Assembly (NCBI GenBank): GCA_011052255.1
Contig: DRJJ01000053.1
Coordinates: 1 to 14,864 of the forward strand
Direction of reading: 5' to 3'
DNA: 14,864 nt
Origin: Gammaproteobacteria bacterium
GTDB taxonomy: Bacteria; Pseudomonadota; Gammaproteobacteria; DRJJ01
A program made the translations under genes and the position numbers. Under the pieces are notes generated by a model. It did no database searches. It worked only from the letters and a program-made list of their open reading frames with translations, and was not told the origin of the DNA. How positions within the stretch are numbered: the stretch's first letter is position 1; each line of letters begins with the position of its first letter. Below, in pieces: positions 1 to 6,484 of the stretch.

Positions 1-1
1 A

Positions 2-1867
2 GTCTATCGCCTGAAGCTTGCCGCTATGGGCAGCGCCATTAACAAGGCCAGCAAACCCGTACAGACGCTACCGAAACAGGTACCGGTACCGGTTCTGCAG
101 GATGATACAGGCAAGAATGAAACTCACAGCAGTTTCGTACGCATTGATGCCGGGCATCTCGATACCATGATGGGGCTGTCCGGCGAATTACTGGTGGGCT
201 CACGCTGGATCAGTCAGCACACTGACGAACTGGTCAGCCTGAAGCGACAACAAAACCTGCTCATCCAGCAACTGGGGCAACTGCGTGATTCTCTGGACGC
301 ACAGGCAGTTAATGACACTGCGCAGGACTGTTTCCAGTTACTGGAACAACAGGCTGAATCCTGTCGCACGGCATTGACAAACCGCCTCAACGATGTAGAA
401 GATTTTGATCGCCGCACACACAGTCTTACCGACCGCCTCAATCATGAAGTCATCGCCGGCCGTATGCGCCCATTTGGTGAAGGCACGCAGGGTTTTGCCC
501 GTATGGTGCGCGACATGGCCCATGAGCTTGGCAAACAGGTCAACCTGGTCATAGAAGGTGAAAACACCCAGGTCGACCGCGATATCCTTGAACGTATCGA
601 GGCGCCACTGAACCATATGTTACGTAATGCGGTCGATCATGGCATAGAAACCCCTGCTGAACGACAACAGGCAGACAAGCCGGAAACCGGTACGATCAAG
701 CTACGCGCCTACCATAATGCCGGTATGTTATCGATAGATGTAATTGATGACGGCAGAGGTATTGACCTGACTGCTTTACGAAACAGAATTGTTGAACGTG
801 AAATGATCACGGCCCGGGTCGCGGATGAACTTAACGAATCCGAGCTACTGGATTTTCTTTACCTGCCCGGATTTTCAACGCGTGACGGAGTAACGGAAAT
901 ATCCGGTCGTGGCGTAGGCCTGGACGTGGTTCATAGCACCATCCAGGAGCTGCGTGGCCAGATACGTTCCGGCAGCACCGTCAATGAAGGCCTGAGCATT
1001 CACTTGCAATTGCCCCTCACATTATCAGTCATACGAACCCTTCTGGTGGAACTGGACAAGGAACCCTATGCCTTCCCGATGACGCGTATTGACCATATCA
1101 TCAAGATCGAACCGGACCAGATAGACACCCTGGCAGGCAAACAGTTTATCAACCTGCGCAACCAGGCTATTGGACTGGTACATGCCGCACAGATATTCGG
1201 CCTGAAGCAGCAACTTGCAGACAGCGATGAACTGTCAGTGGTTATTATCAGTGACCGAAATCGCTGTTACGGTGTGGTAGTGGATCGCCTGCTTGGTGAA
1301 AGAGAACTGGCGATACGCTCACTGGATGAACGCCTTGGCAAAATCCAGGACATCAGTGCAGCCGCTGTACTGGAAGACGGACAACCCACCCTGATTGTAG
1401 ACATAGACGACATGCTGCGCTCGATAGAGAAACTGTCTTCCAGCACTGTCTTGCAAAGCATTACACACACCAGCCAGACGACTGCACAGCAATCAGTCAA
1501 GCGCGTACTGGTGGTGGATGATTCGCTTACCGTACGCGAAGCGGAACGCAAGATGATCGAGGCACGGGGATACCAGGTAGAACTGGCCGTAGATGGTATG
1601 GATGGCTGGAACACATTCCGTGAAGGGGATTTTGACCTGGTTGTCAGTGATATTGACATGCCGCGCATGAATGGTATCGAGTTTATCAGCCTGATCAAGC
1701 AGGATGAAGCCTACCGCGACACCCCGGTCATGATTGTCTCATACAAGGACAGGGAAGAAGATCGCATGCTGGGCCTTGAGGCTGGCGCTGATTACTACCT
1801 GACCAAGGGCAGCTTTCACGATGAAAGCCTGCTTGATGCGATAAATGACCTGATTGGGCCAGCCTGA
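2..1867 (+). CDS. wspE: WspE-type CheA-CheY hybrid histidine kinase (5' partial)
   Basis: The reading frame is open from the first bases of the window, so the protein starts upstream and the N-terminal Hpt domain with its phosphorylated His is not visible. Residues are counted from the first ATG in the window (base 26). A CheA dimerisation helix region is followed by an HATPase domain with N-box Asn201 (NAVDHG), the G1 motif DDGRG at 241-245 and the G2 motif SGRGVG at 293-298. A CheW-like docking domain covers about 335-470. A fused receiver domain fills about 493-613, with acidic pair D498/D499 and phospho-acceptor D542 in SDIDMP. Such hybrids take signals from a WspA chemoreceptor and phosphorylate both the methylesterase WspF and the cyclase WspR. 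The stop codon directly abuts the next ATG, so the three genes are translationally coupled. Other CheA-CheY hybrids have similar domains; the wspF-wspR neighbours decide the name. Confidence 0.92.
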   Translation, partial: VYRLKLAAMGSAINKASKPVQTLPKQVPVPVLQDDTGKNETHSSFVRIDAGHLDTMMGLSGELLVGSRWISQHTDELVSLKRQQNLLIQQLGQLRDSLDAQAVNDTAQDCFQLLEQQAESCRTALTNRLNDVEDFDRRTHSLTDRLNHEVIAGRMRPFGEGTQGFARMVRDMAHELGKQVNLVIEGENTQVDRDILERIEAPLNHMLRNAVDHGIETPAERQQADKPETGTIKLRAYHNAGMLSIDVIDDGRGIDLTALRNRIVEREMITARVADELNESELLDFLYLPGFSTRDGVTEISGRGVGLDVVHSTIQELRGQIRSGSTVNEGLSIHLQLPLTLSVIRTLLVELDKEPYAFPMTRIDHIIKIEPDQIDTLAGKQFINLRNQAIGLVHAAQIFGLKQQLADSDELSVVIISDRNRCYGVVVDRLLGERELAIRSLDERLGKIQDISAAAVLEDGQPTLIVDIDDMLRSIEKLSSSTVLQSITHTSQTTAQQSVKRVLVVDDSLTVREAERKMIEARGYQVELAVDGMDGWNTFREGDFDLVVSDIDMPRMNGIEFISLIKQDEAYRDTPVMIVSYKDREEDRMLGLEAGADYYLTKGSFHDESLLDAINDLIGPA

Positions 1868-2917
1868 ATGCGTATAGCCATTGCACATCACGATTCATCT
1901 ACCCGGCAACTGCTCAGACAGGCCTTATTGCTGCTGCCTGATATCCAGGTCTGCTGGGAAGCTTCTACGCTGCAAGACGCACTGGAGCAGATCTCGCGTA
2001 TTCGGCCAGACACGCTGTTGCTGGATTTAGATCTTGATGACCACAATGGCAGTATGTCTGCGGCCGTACAACACATCATGAAAAACCATGCCTGCCCGGT
2101 TTTGCTGCTCACCTCATCTATACATGAACAGGCCGGACGGGTATTCGATGCACTCGGTGCCGGTGCTACCGATGTCGTCGCGATCACGCCATCGAGCATC
2201 AGTTTAAACACCAATGATCTTGAACAACTGACACGCAAACTGAACACCATACGCCTGCTATATACCGGACGCCATACCAACAACCTGACCCCTGACATCT
2301 CCAGCGAAAAGTACTACACACCAATAATAGCCATAGGCGCATCCACCGGTGGGCCTGCCGCTCTGGCGACCATACTGTCCGCTTTACCTGCCAGCCTGGA
2401 AGCCGCCATTGTTGTAATTCAGCATGTTGATGTCGAGTTTTCACTCGGTCTGGCTAACTGGCTGAATAGTCAGTGCAAGCTGAATGTTCGTACTGCGCGT
2501 AATAATGATTCAGTGGATTGCGGTAATGTTTATCTTGCTGCCAGCCAGGATCATCTGATCCTGAGGGCGGACAATAAACTGGCCTACACGCCTGATCCAG
2601 AAAACTACTTCTATCGACCTTCTGTCGATGTGTTTTTTAATAGCCTGTCCGAAAACTGGCAGGATCCTGCTATGGCTATACTGCTAACCGGCATGGGCCG
2701 CGATGGGGCACTGGGAATGGCCAGCCTGTACAGCAACAATGTCAGTACCATTGCACAAACGGAAGCCAGTTGTACAGTATTCGGTATGCCTAAAGCCGCC
2801 ATTAACGCTGGCGTCGTTGATCGCGTTCTGGATCTTGATGAAATCACTTTGGCCATAAAACAATTTGTCCAGGCATGCCATCATACACAGCAAACGGTTC
2901 CCGTCAGGTTAGCGTAA
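1868..2917 (+). CDS. wspF: WspF-type chemoreceptor methylesterase (CheB family)
   Basis: This 349-residue protein has a receiver domain (about 1-105) joined to a CheB methylesterase domain (about 150-340). CheB enzymes hydrolyse glutamyl methyl esters on chemoreceptors and so reset their activity; in Pseudomonas, loss of WspF locks the Wsp pathway on. The catalytic triad can be read as S159 in GASTGG, H186 in IQHVD and D279 in GMGRDG. The receiver is degenerate: the usual acidic pair is H8-D9, the likely acceptor is D53, and the normal Met-Pro after the acceptor is replaced in LLDLDLDDHNG. No conserved Lys is seen where receivers usually have one, where the sequence reads DVVAITP. Phosphorylation control may therefore be weaker than in CheB. 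The ATG starts on the base after the wspE stop and the gene ends overlapping the wspR start by one base. Confidence 0.92.
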   Translation: MRIAIAHHDSSTRQLLRQALLLLPDIQVCWEASTLQDALEQISRIRPDTLLLDLDLDDHNGSMSAAVQHIMKNHACPVLLLTSSIHEQAGRVFDALGAGATDVVAITPSSISLNTNDLEQLTRKLNTIRLLYTGRHTNNLTPDISSEKYYTPIIAIGASTGGPAALATILSALPASLEAAIVVIQHVDVEFSLGLANWLNSQCKLNVRTARNNDSVDCGNVYLAASQDHLILRADNKLAYTPDPENYFYRPSVDVFFNSLSENWQDPAMAILLTGMGRDGALGMASLYSNNVSTIAQTEASCTVFGMPKAAINAGVVDRVLDLDEITLAIKQFVQACHHTQQTVPVRLA

Positions 2918-3927
2918 TGAAAGACACACAGACAAATTCAGATACTAAACAAATACTCCGGATCTTGCTGGTTGACGACCAGAAGATTATTGCTGAAGGT
3001 ATCCGTGGCATGCTTGCTGATGAACAGGATATGGAGCTGCATTATTGCCAGGACCCAGCGAAGGCCATACACAAGGCCATCGAAATAAACGCCACCCTGA
3101 TTCTGCAGGACCTGATCATGCCAGACATCGATGGTATGACACTGGTGCGTTTCTACCGGGCCAACAATGCGACGAAAGATATACCCGTTATTGTGTTGTC
3201 TTCCAAGGAAGACCCGGCCATCAAAAGCGAGGCATTTGAAAACGGTGCGACCGATTACCTGGTCAAACTACCCGACCGCATGGAGCTGATCGCACGTATT
3301 CGTGCCCACACACGCCAGTATCTGATGCAATGTGAACGTGATGCCGCGCTGCTGGAACTGCAAGCACTCAAGCAGATGCTGCAACAACGCAATGCAGAAC
3401 TCAGACTGCTTACTGCACAGGACGGGCTTACCGGCATATCCAATCGCCGCTGCTTTGATAAGGCACTCACCAAGGAATGGGGGCGCGCACAGCGTCACCG
3501 ACGAAATCTCGGCCTGATTATGATTGATGTAGATCATTTTAAGTTTTTTAATGATACCTATGGCCACCAGCAGGGCGATAAATGCCTGCAAGCCGTAGCG
3601 AGCACTATTGATGACACGGTATCGCGCAACGGTGATCTGGTCGCGCGTTATGGAGGCGAGGAGTTTGTTGTTATCCTCCCGGAAACTGACCTCGATGGTG
3701 CAATGAAAGTAGCCGAACAAATTCGAGCCGCCATCGAAAACCTGAAAATAGAACACAGCTCTTCACTGACCGGGAAACATGTTACAGTCAGTCTGGGATG
3801 TGTCTGCATCCAACCTACTCATGACATGGATGCCGACAGCCTGGTTAAACAGGCTGATGCCGCCTTGTATCAAGCCAAGGAAAAAGGTCGCAACCGTGCA
3901 GAGCCCGCCGCCGACATGGCTGCCTGA
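2917..3927 (+). CDS. wspR: WspR-type diguanylate cyclase response regulator
   Basis: This enzyme joins two GTP molecules into cyclic-di-GMP, the biofilm signal, when its receiver is phosphorylated by WspE. An N-terminal receiver domain (about 13-130) has the acidic pair in LLVDD and phospho-acceptor D65 in LQDLIMP. A helical linker leads to a GGDEF domain whose signature is GGEEF at residues 246-250. An RxxD product-inhibition site (R237-N-G-D240) lies five residues before it, exactly where WspR has its I-site, so both activity and feedback inhibition look intact. The start at 2917 makes a TAATG overlap with the wspF stop and gives 336 residues, close to Pseudomonas WspR. An in-frame ATG at 2875 would add 14 residues inside wspF and is less likely. 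Confidence 0.93.
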   Translation: MKDTQTNSDTKQILRILLVDDQKIIAEGIRGMLADEQDMELHYCQDPAKAIHKAIEINATLILQDLIMPDIDGMTLVRFYRANNATKDIPVIVLSSKEDPAIKSEAFENGATDYLVKLPDRMELIARIRAHTRQYLMQCERDAALLELQALKQMLQQRNAELRLLTAQDGLTGISNRRCFDKALTKEWGRAQRHRRNLGLIMIDVDHFKFFNDTYGHQQGDKCLQAVASTIDDTVSRNGDLVARYGGEEFVVILPETDLDGAMKVAEQIRAAIENLKIEHSSSLTGKHVTVSLGCVCIQPTHDMDADSLVKQADAALYQAKEKGRNRAEPAADMAA

Positions 3928-3942
3928 AATCAGTGGCAATGG

Positions 3943-3971
3943 TTGCTATCCGGTCACAACCCAATAATAAT
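3943..3971 (+). promoter_or_regulatory. Candidate sigma70-type promoter of fdxA
   Basis: A -35-like TTGCTA (3943-3948) is separated by 17 bases from a -10-like AATAAT (3966-3971), in the 70-base gap between wspR and fdxA. The match is four of six and five of six to consensus. No intrinsic terminator is visible after wspR, so read-through from the wsp operon is also possible. Confidence 0.4.
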
Positions 3972-3997
3972 CCGATTGCGAGGGAAGGAATACTTAA

Positions 3998-4321
3998 ATG
4001 ACCTATATCGTCACTGAAAACTGCATACGTTGTAAATACACTGATTGTGTTGAAGTATGCCCGGTAGACTGTTTTCATGAAGGTCCAAACTTTCTGGTCA
4101 TTGACCCTGATGAATGCATTGATTGCAGCCTGTGTGAGCCAGAATGTCCAGCTGAAGCTATTTTTGCCGAAGACGATCTGCCTGAAGAGCAGGCGCATTT
4201 CCTGCAACTGAATACCGAGCTGTCCGCTATCTGGCCGGTAATTACTGAAATGAAACCGGCCCCGGATGATGCGGCTGAATGGGATGGAAAATCAGATAAA
4301 TTGCAGTATCTGGAGCGTTAG
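3998..4321 (+). CDS. fdxA: Seven-iron ferredoxin (3Fe-4S + 4Fe-4S)
   Basis: This is a 107-residue soluble electron carrier of the Azotobacter ferredoxin I family. All nine family cysteines are present: C9, C12, C17, C21 and C25 in the N-terminal block (CIRCKYTDCVEVCPVDC) and C40, C43, C46 and C50 in the second (CIDCSLCEPECP). The family uses these to bind one 3Fe-4S and one 4Fe-4S cluster. The C-terminal extension ending in LQYLER is also typical. A good ribosome-binding site (AGGGAAGGA) lies about eight bases before the ATG. The physiological partner cannot be told from the sequence. In Pseudomonas, fdxA adjoins the small-RNA gene rsmZ, and a similar RNA seems to lie just downstream here. 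Confidence 0.96.
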   Translation: MTYIVTENCIRCKYTDCVEVCPVDCFHEGPNFLVIDPDECIDCSLCEPECPAEAIFAEDDLPEEQAHFLQLNTELSAIWPVITEMKPAPDDAAEWDGKSDKLQYLER

Positions 4322-4345
4322 CGTTTTATTGAGATAGGTCAGGGC

Positions 4346-4377
4346 AAAAAAAAGCGGTCGACTCGAAAGTCGACCGC
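4346..4377 (-). terminator. Intrinsic terminator of the first GGA-rich RNA
   Basis: A perfect ten-pair stem (arms 4354-4363 and 4368-4377, GCGGTCGACT with its complement) has a four-base loop. On the minus strand it is followed by eight consecutive T (4353 down to 4346). On the plus strand the bases after the stem are not T-rich, so the element serves a minus-strand transcript, although the stem might also slow plus-strand read-through from fdxA. Confidence 0.88.
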
Positions 4378-4552
4378 CTGTTCCATGTCTGGATCATCCA
4401 CACCCAAGAAACATCCTTATTACATCACCACCATTCCCTGGCGCAAACCATACCTGGCTCTCCTTGACTAGAATATTCCTCCTGCGGCGAGCCGGACGCA
4501 ATAGGTAAATACCTTAGGCAATCATCTGGATTTCGATATTCCCTTTTCACAT
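4346..4552 (-). ncRNA. Candidate CsrA/RsmA-sequestering small RNA (RsmZ/CsrB type)
   Basis: The predicted transcript is about 200 nt, from just after a -10-like TATAAA (4559-4564) to the strong terminator at 4346-4377. It holds eight GGA triplets on the minus strand (GGA ends at plus positions 4382, 4397, 4414, 4435, 4461, 4477, 4480 and 4540), mostly in AGGA/AGGGA contexts. One hairpin (4429-4443) has a CGCCA/TGGTG stem presenting GGGAA in its loop, the form CsrA/RsmA proteins bind. RNAs of this type mop up CsrA/RsmA and so release its mRNA targets. A GacA-box-like palindrome lies about 72 bases upstream of the predicted start. In Pseudomonas, rsmZ is next to fdxA, as here. No open reading frame of note fits the region. 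The start point is inferred and orthology to RsmZ is not demonstrated by sequence alone. Confidence 0.68.
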
Positions 4553-4558
4553 GTTTGG

Positions 4559-4564
4559 TTTATA
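4559..4564 (-). promoter_or_regulatory. -10-like element of the first GGA-rich RNA
   Basis: The minus strand reads TATAAA, five of six to the sigma70 -10 consensus, beginning 52 bases after the GacA-box-like palindrome. No good -35 is present, as expected for an activator-dependent promoter. Confidence 0.45.
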
Positions 4565-4615
4565 TCTTAATAAACAATTGCTTAGACCCTAATAACATCA
4601 TGAAATAGCGGTGGA

Positions 4616-4633
4616 TGTAGGAATATTCCTACG
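4616..4633 (-). promoter_or_regulatory. GacA/UvrY-box-like palindrome upstream of first RNA
   Basis: The plus strand reads TGTAGGAATATTCCTACG, a near-perfect 18-base palindrome. It resembles the GacA-family upstream site TGTAAG-N6-CTTACA (read on the minus strand, nine of twelve half-site bases match). Its centre is about 72 bases before the predicted transcript start. Confidence 0.55.
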
Positions 4634-5018
4634 TTTATTTCAGAAAACACTGATAGGGATGATATGAGAAATGAGGGTGATAGTAGCTTATGTAGCAGCT
4701 TATTCGTGATTTTTTGCCTGGTGGGGACAGCTGAGATAATGGTCGCGGCTCTACCTCGAGACTAGACAGTGTAAGAGGCCTTGGCGGGTCGAGGCACCTT
4801 GGCCTCTCTTGCCAATATTTACCATGTAAGGGGCCTTGGCACGCTGTTCTCGGCCTGTCACACAGAACCCTGTCGGGTTCATTGTGCGTAGCTCACCCTG
4901 CGGGTCGAGGCAACCCTACTCGTACCGGGTCCTTTCTTGCCCATGTATACAGTGTTAGGGGCCTTGGCACGTCGCTCCTGGCCATCCATGGCCCCGCGAC
5001 ATAAGCACATCCCTGTGC
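4634..5018. other. Gene-free stretch between the two RNA candidates
   Basis: No credible protein gene is seen. Besides the repeats, the minus strand can form hairpins that expose GGA: GCAC/GTGC with loop AGGGAT (5005-5018), and GGCCA/TGGCC with loop TGGA (4980-4993) enclosed by an outer GTCGC/GCGAC stem (4971-4975 with 4996-5000). These lie beyond the terminator-like hairpin of the second RNA, so they may belong to a read-through product or a separate transcript. Confidence 0.4.
4740..4980. repeat. Unclassified degenerate intergenic repeats
   Basis: A 17-24 base motif, TGTAAGGGGCCTTGGCACG with variants, occurs three times in direct orientation (about 4767-4790, 4824-4847, 4951-4974). A second motif, CGGGTCGAGGCA, occurs twice (about 4785-4796 and 4901-4912). 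Inverted pairs are also present: AGAGGCC with GGCCTCT near 4773-4807, and a six-pair hairpin GAACCC/GGGTTC at about 4865-4880. The stretch is richer in G+C than the flanks. It is not a recognisable insertion sequence, and no coding frame fits. It could be a mobile repeat family or part of a structured RNA. Confidence 0.5.
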
Positions 5019-5042
5019 AAAACAAAGGCGACTTACGTCGCC
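5019..5042 (-). terminator. Intrinsic terminator of the second GGA-rich RNA
   Basis: On the minus strand a six-pair GGCGAC/GTCGCC stem with a GTAA tetraloop (5027-5042) is followed by TTTGTTTT (5026 down to 5019). It lies immediately after the GGA-rich, duplicated stretch. Confidence 0.6.
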
Positions 5043-5049
5043 CCTGCTG

Positions 5050-5281
5050 TTTCCTTACCGGACTTACCCTGTCCGCAACAATTCCTTTTGAACAATATTC
5101 CTGCTCTTCCCTGATTGCCTTCCTGGCAATATCACTAAATACTTCTGGTCTCGTGCTGGTCTACATTTCCTTACTGGACTATAACCCTGTCCATAGCGAT
5201 TCCATTTGCAAGTTAATCTCTGATTCTTCCTTGATTGCCTTCCTGGCAAAGCTACTCAAAGCAGCTGGTACGGTTCTAGTA
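5050..5281 (-). repeat. Diverged tandem duplication inside the second RNA
   Basis: Two copies of about 115-120 bases lie head to tail (about 5050-5163 and 5166-5281). The shared hairpin TTGCCAGGAAGGCAA recurs with a 120-base offset, and TTCCTTAC-GGACT / TTCCTTACTGGACT with a 116-base offset. Differences fall mostly outside the paired and GGA-bearing segments, and the changes alter loop length but keep the stems. Confidence 0.7.
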
Positions 5282-5398
5282 AACGCTGTCTCAGACCGCT
5301 TTGCAAGCCGCCAAAACTGAACCGACATGAGCCAGGTGCCATAGTGTCACTTTAATGAAACCTGGTAATAAATAATAATTACAATGACTTGCATTATT

Positions 5399-5404
5399 GT
5401 CATA
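5399..5404 (-). promoter_or_regulatory. -10-like element of the second GGA-rich RNA
   Basis: The minus strand reads TATGAC, four of six to consensus, beginning 52 bases after the upstream palindrome. This is the same spacing as the TATAAA of the first RNA. Both are preceded by TTTATTAA. Confidence 0.35.
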
Positions 5405-5455
5405 TTTAATAAAAGGTATAATCATGACACGGGGCGCGAGTCTGGCCCACATGAA

Positions 5456-5473
5456 TTTCAGAAAATTCCTACA
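5456..5473 (-). promoter_or_regulatory. GacA-box-like element upstream of second RNA
   Basis: The minus strand reads TGTAGGAATTTTCTGAAA. The left half and core closely match the palindrome upstream of the first RNA (TGTAGGAATATTCC on the plus strand), and nine of the twelve half-site bases match TGTAAG-N6-CTTACA. It sits between the 3' end of dsbC and the second RNA. Confidence 0.42.
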
Positions 5474-5535
5474 AATTTAACAGGGATAAATATCGCGTTT
5501 ACGCAGTCACCATGATCCTTTTTATCGAACCACGG

Positions 5536-6315
5536 CTAGTCTTCTTTAGTCGTTGAATCGGTAGCAGCGGGCTCCAGCTTACTGTTCTGTTCCAGTCTGC
5601 TGGCCAGCTCTGCTGGAGGTACGTAACCCGGTAACCGGTCACCTGTTTCGAGGAAGATGGTCGGTGTACCGCTGACGCCCATTTGCTTACCGAGACTCAT
5701 GAAGGACTGTACCGGATTTTCGCAATTCAGGCTGGCAACCGGCTTACCTTGACTTGCGTCTGTAAAAGCCTGATTTTTGTCTTTTGAACACCATACGGAT
5801 ACGGCCTTTTTATAGCTGGGAGAACCTACCACATCACGCGGATAAAGTAAGTAGCGAACCGTGATGCCACGATCGTTATAACCCTTGATCTTGCTATGCA
5901 TCAGCCGACAGTATGGGCAGTCGAGGTCGGTAAACACGGTAATGGTATGCCTGACCTTGCTGGCTGCGAAGATGATCATCTGGTCTTCACCCAGACTATT
6001 AATCACCCCCATGCGCAGACCTGATTTTTTAATCTCGGTGAGATTACGACCGCTACGCAAGTCCAGCATGCTGCCATTGAACAGATAACGACCATCCTTA
6101 CTGGCGTAATAGAGATTAGTACCCACAACCACTTCATACATGCCGGCCATTTCGGAGGGCCTGATCAGGTCAATTTTCCCGCCTGCAAGCAAGGGCTGCA
6201 GTGCCTTACGTATCGTTTGCTCTACCGTCTGATCGGCTTCTTCAGCCATAGCAGCGTTGGCGATAGTCAGGCCAACCAGTAATACAGGTACAATCAGCTG
6301 CTTTAAATATTTCAT
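5536..6315 (-). CDS. dsbC: Periplasmic thiol:disulfide interchange protein DsbC
   Basis: DsbC is a periplasmic disulfide isomerase that reshuffles wrong disulfides in exported proteins and is kept reduced by DsbD. The 259-residue sequence begins with a signal peptide (about 1-24, cleavage after AAMA). It continues with the N-terminal dimerisation domain (about 30-90) and a thioredoxin-fold domain with active site C133-P-Y-C136. The second cysteine pair, C176 and C198, corresponds to the structural disulfide. The cis-proline is P218 in GTPT. The active site is CPYC rather than the CGYC of E. coli DsbC, which could shift its redox potential. A GGAG ribosome-binding site precedes the ATG. xerD lies 169 bases upstream on the same strand, the arrangement known from enterobacteria. 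The C-terminal tail (about 245-259) is hydrophilic and poorly conserved in appearance. Confidence 0.93.
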   Translation of the reverse strand: MKYLKQLIVPVLLVGLTIANAAMAEEADQTVEQTIRKALQPLLAGGKIDLIRPSEMAGMYEVVVGTNLYYASKDGRYLFNGSMLDLRSGRNLTEIKKSGLRMGVINSLGEDQMIIFAASKVRHTITVFTDLDCPYCRLMHSKIKGYNDRGITVRYLLYPRDVVGSPSYKKAVSVWCSKDKNQAFTDASQGKPVASLNCENPVQSFMSLGKQMGVSGTPTIFLETGDRLPGYVPPAELASRLEQNSKLEPAATDSTTKED

Positions 6316-6484
6316 TTTTTCTCCACAGGCACAGTATCCAGAATGTATTGATGCCCATTGTCTTTAGCTATGACCGGCCCAGTGGTATCTAGTTCCAGTG
6401 CTGTTTCGGGTTTTTAGACGCATGCACGCTGTCGATTGCGGATTGTAGCAGATGTTTGCAGTACAAACTTAAGGGCCTTAACCC
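6316..6484 (-). other. xerD-dsbC intergenic gap
   Basis: This 169-base gap has no ORF and no convincing terminator. A short palindrome TTAAGGCCCTTAA lies just after the xerD stop, without a following T-tract, so xerD and dsbC could be co-transcribed. Confidence 0.4.

Larger units (their letters stand above)
5019..5392 (-). ncRNA. Second candidate CsrA/RsmA-sequestering small RNA (CsrB type)
   Basis: The minus strand between about 5270 and 5043 carries eleven GGA triplets. Two identical hairpins, TTGCCAGGAAGGCAA (plus positions 5115-5129 and 5235-5249), have a perfect five-pair stem with AGGAA in the loop, the textbook CsrA/RsmA binding form. Two further hairpins have GGAC/GTCC stems with an AGGG-containing loop (5060-5074 and 5175-5193). 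The region is a diverged direct duplication. A terminator-like hairpin closes it at 5019-5042. A GacA-box-like element at 5456-5473 and a -10-like TATGAC (5399-5404) put the start near 5392, giving about 370 nt, similar to E. coli CsrB. The first 120 nt of that transcript have few GGA motifs, so a start nearer 5270 is possible; TTGCAA and TTTACT, 17 bases apart, offer a weaker alternative promoter. Confidence 0.6.

Noticed and set aside
4346..4377. Terminator assigned to fdxA
   Set aside because: The A-tract lies before, and no T-tract lies after, the stem on the plus strand, so the element fits a minus-strand transcript.
4740..4980. CRISPR array
   Set aside because: The repeats are imperfect, unevenly spaced and lack regular spacers or cas genes.
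5064..5249. Minus-strand open frame of 61 codons
   Set aside because: It is basic, Arg/Gln/Gly-rich and lies wholly inside the GGA-rich RNA; the frame starts from no good ribosome-binding site.
4937..5320. Plus-strand open frame of 127 codons in the intergenic region
   Set aside because: It has no ribosome-binding site, no recognisable domain and a composition unlike a normal protein. Its internal repeat is explained better by the duplicated minus-strand RNA hairpins.
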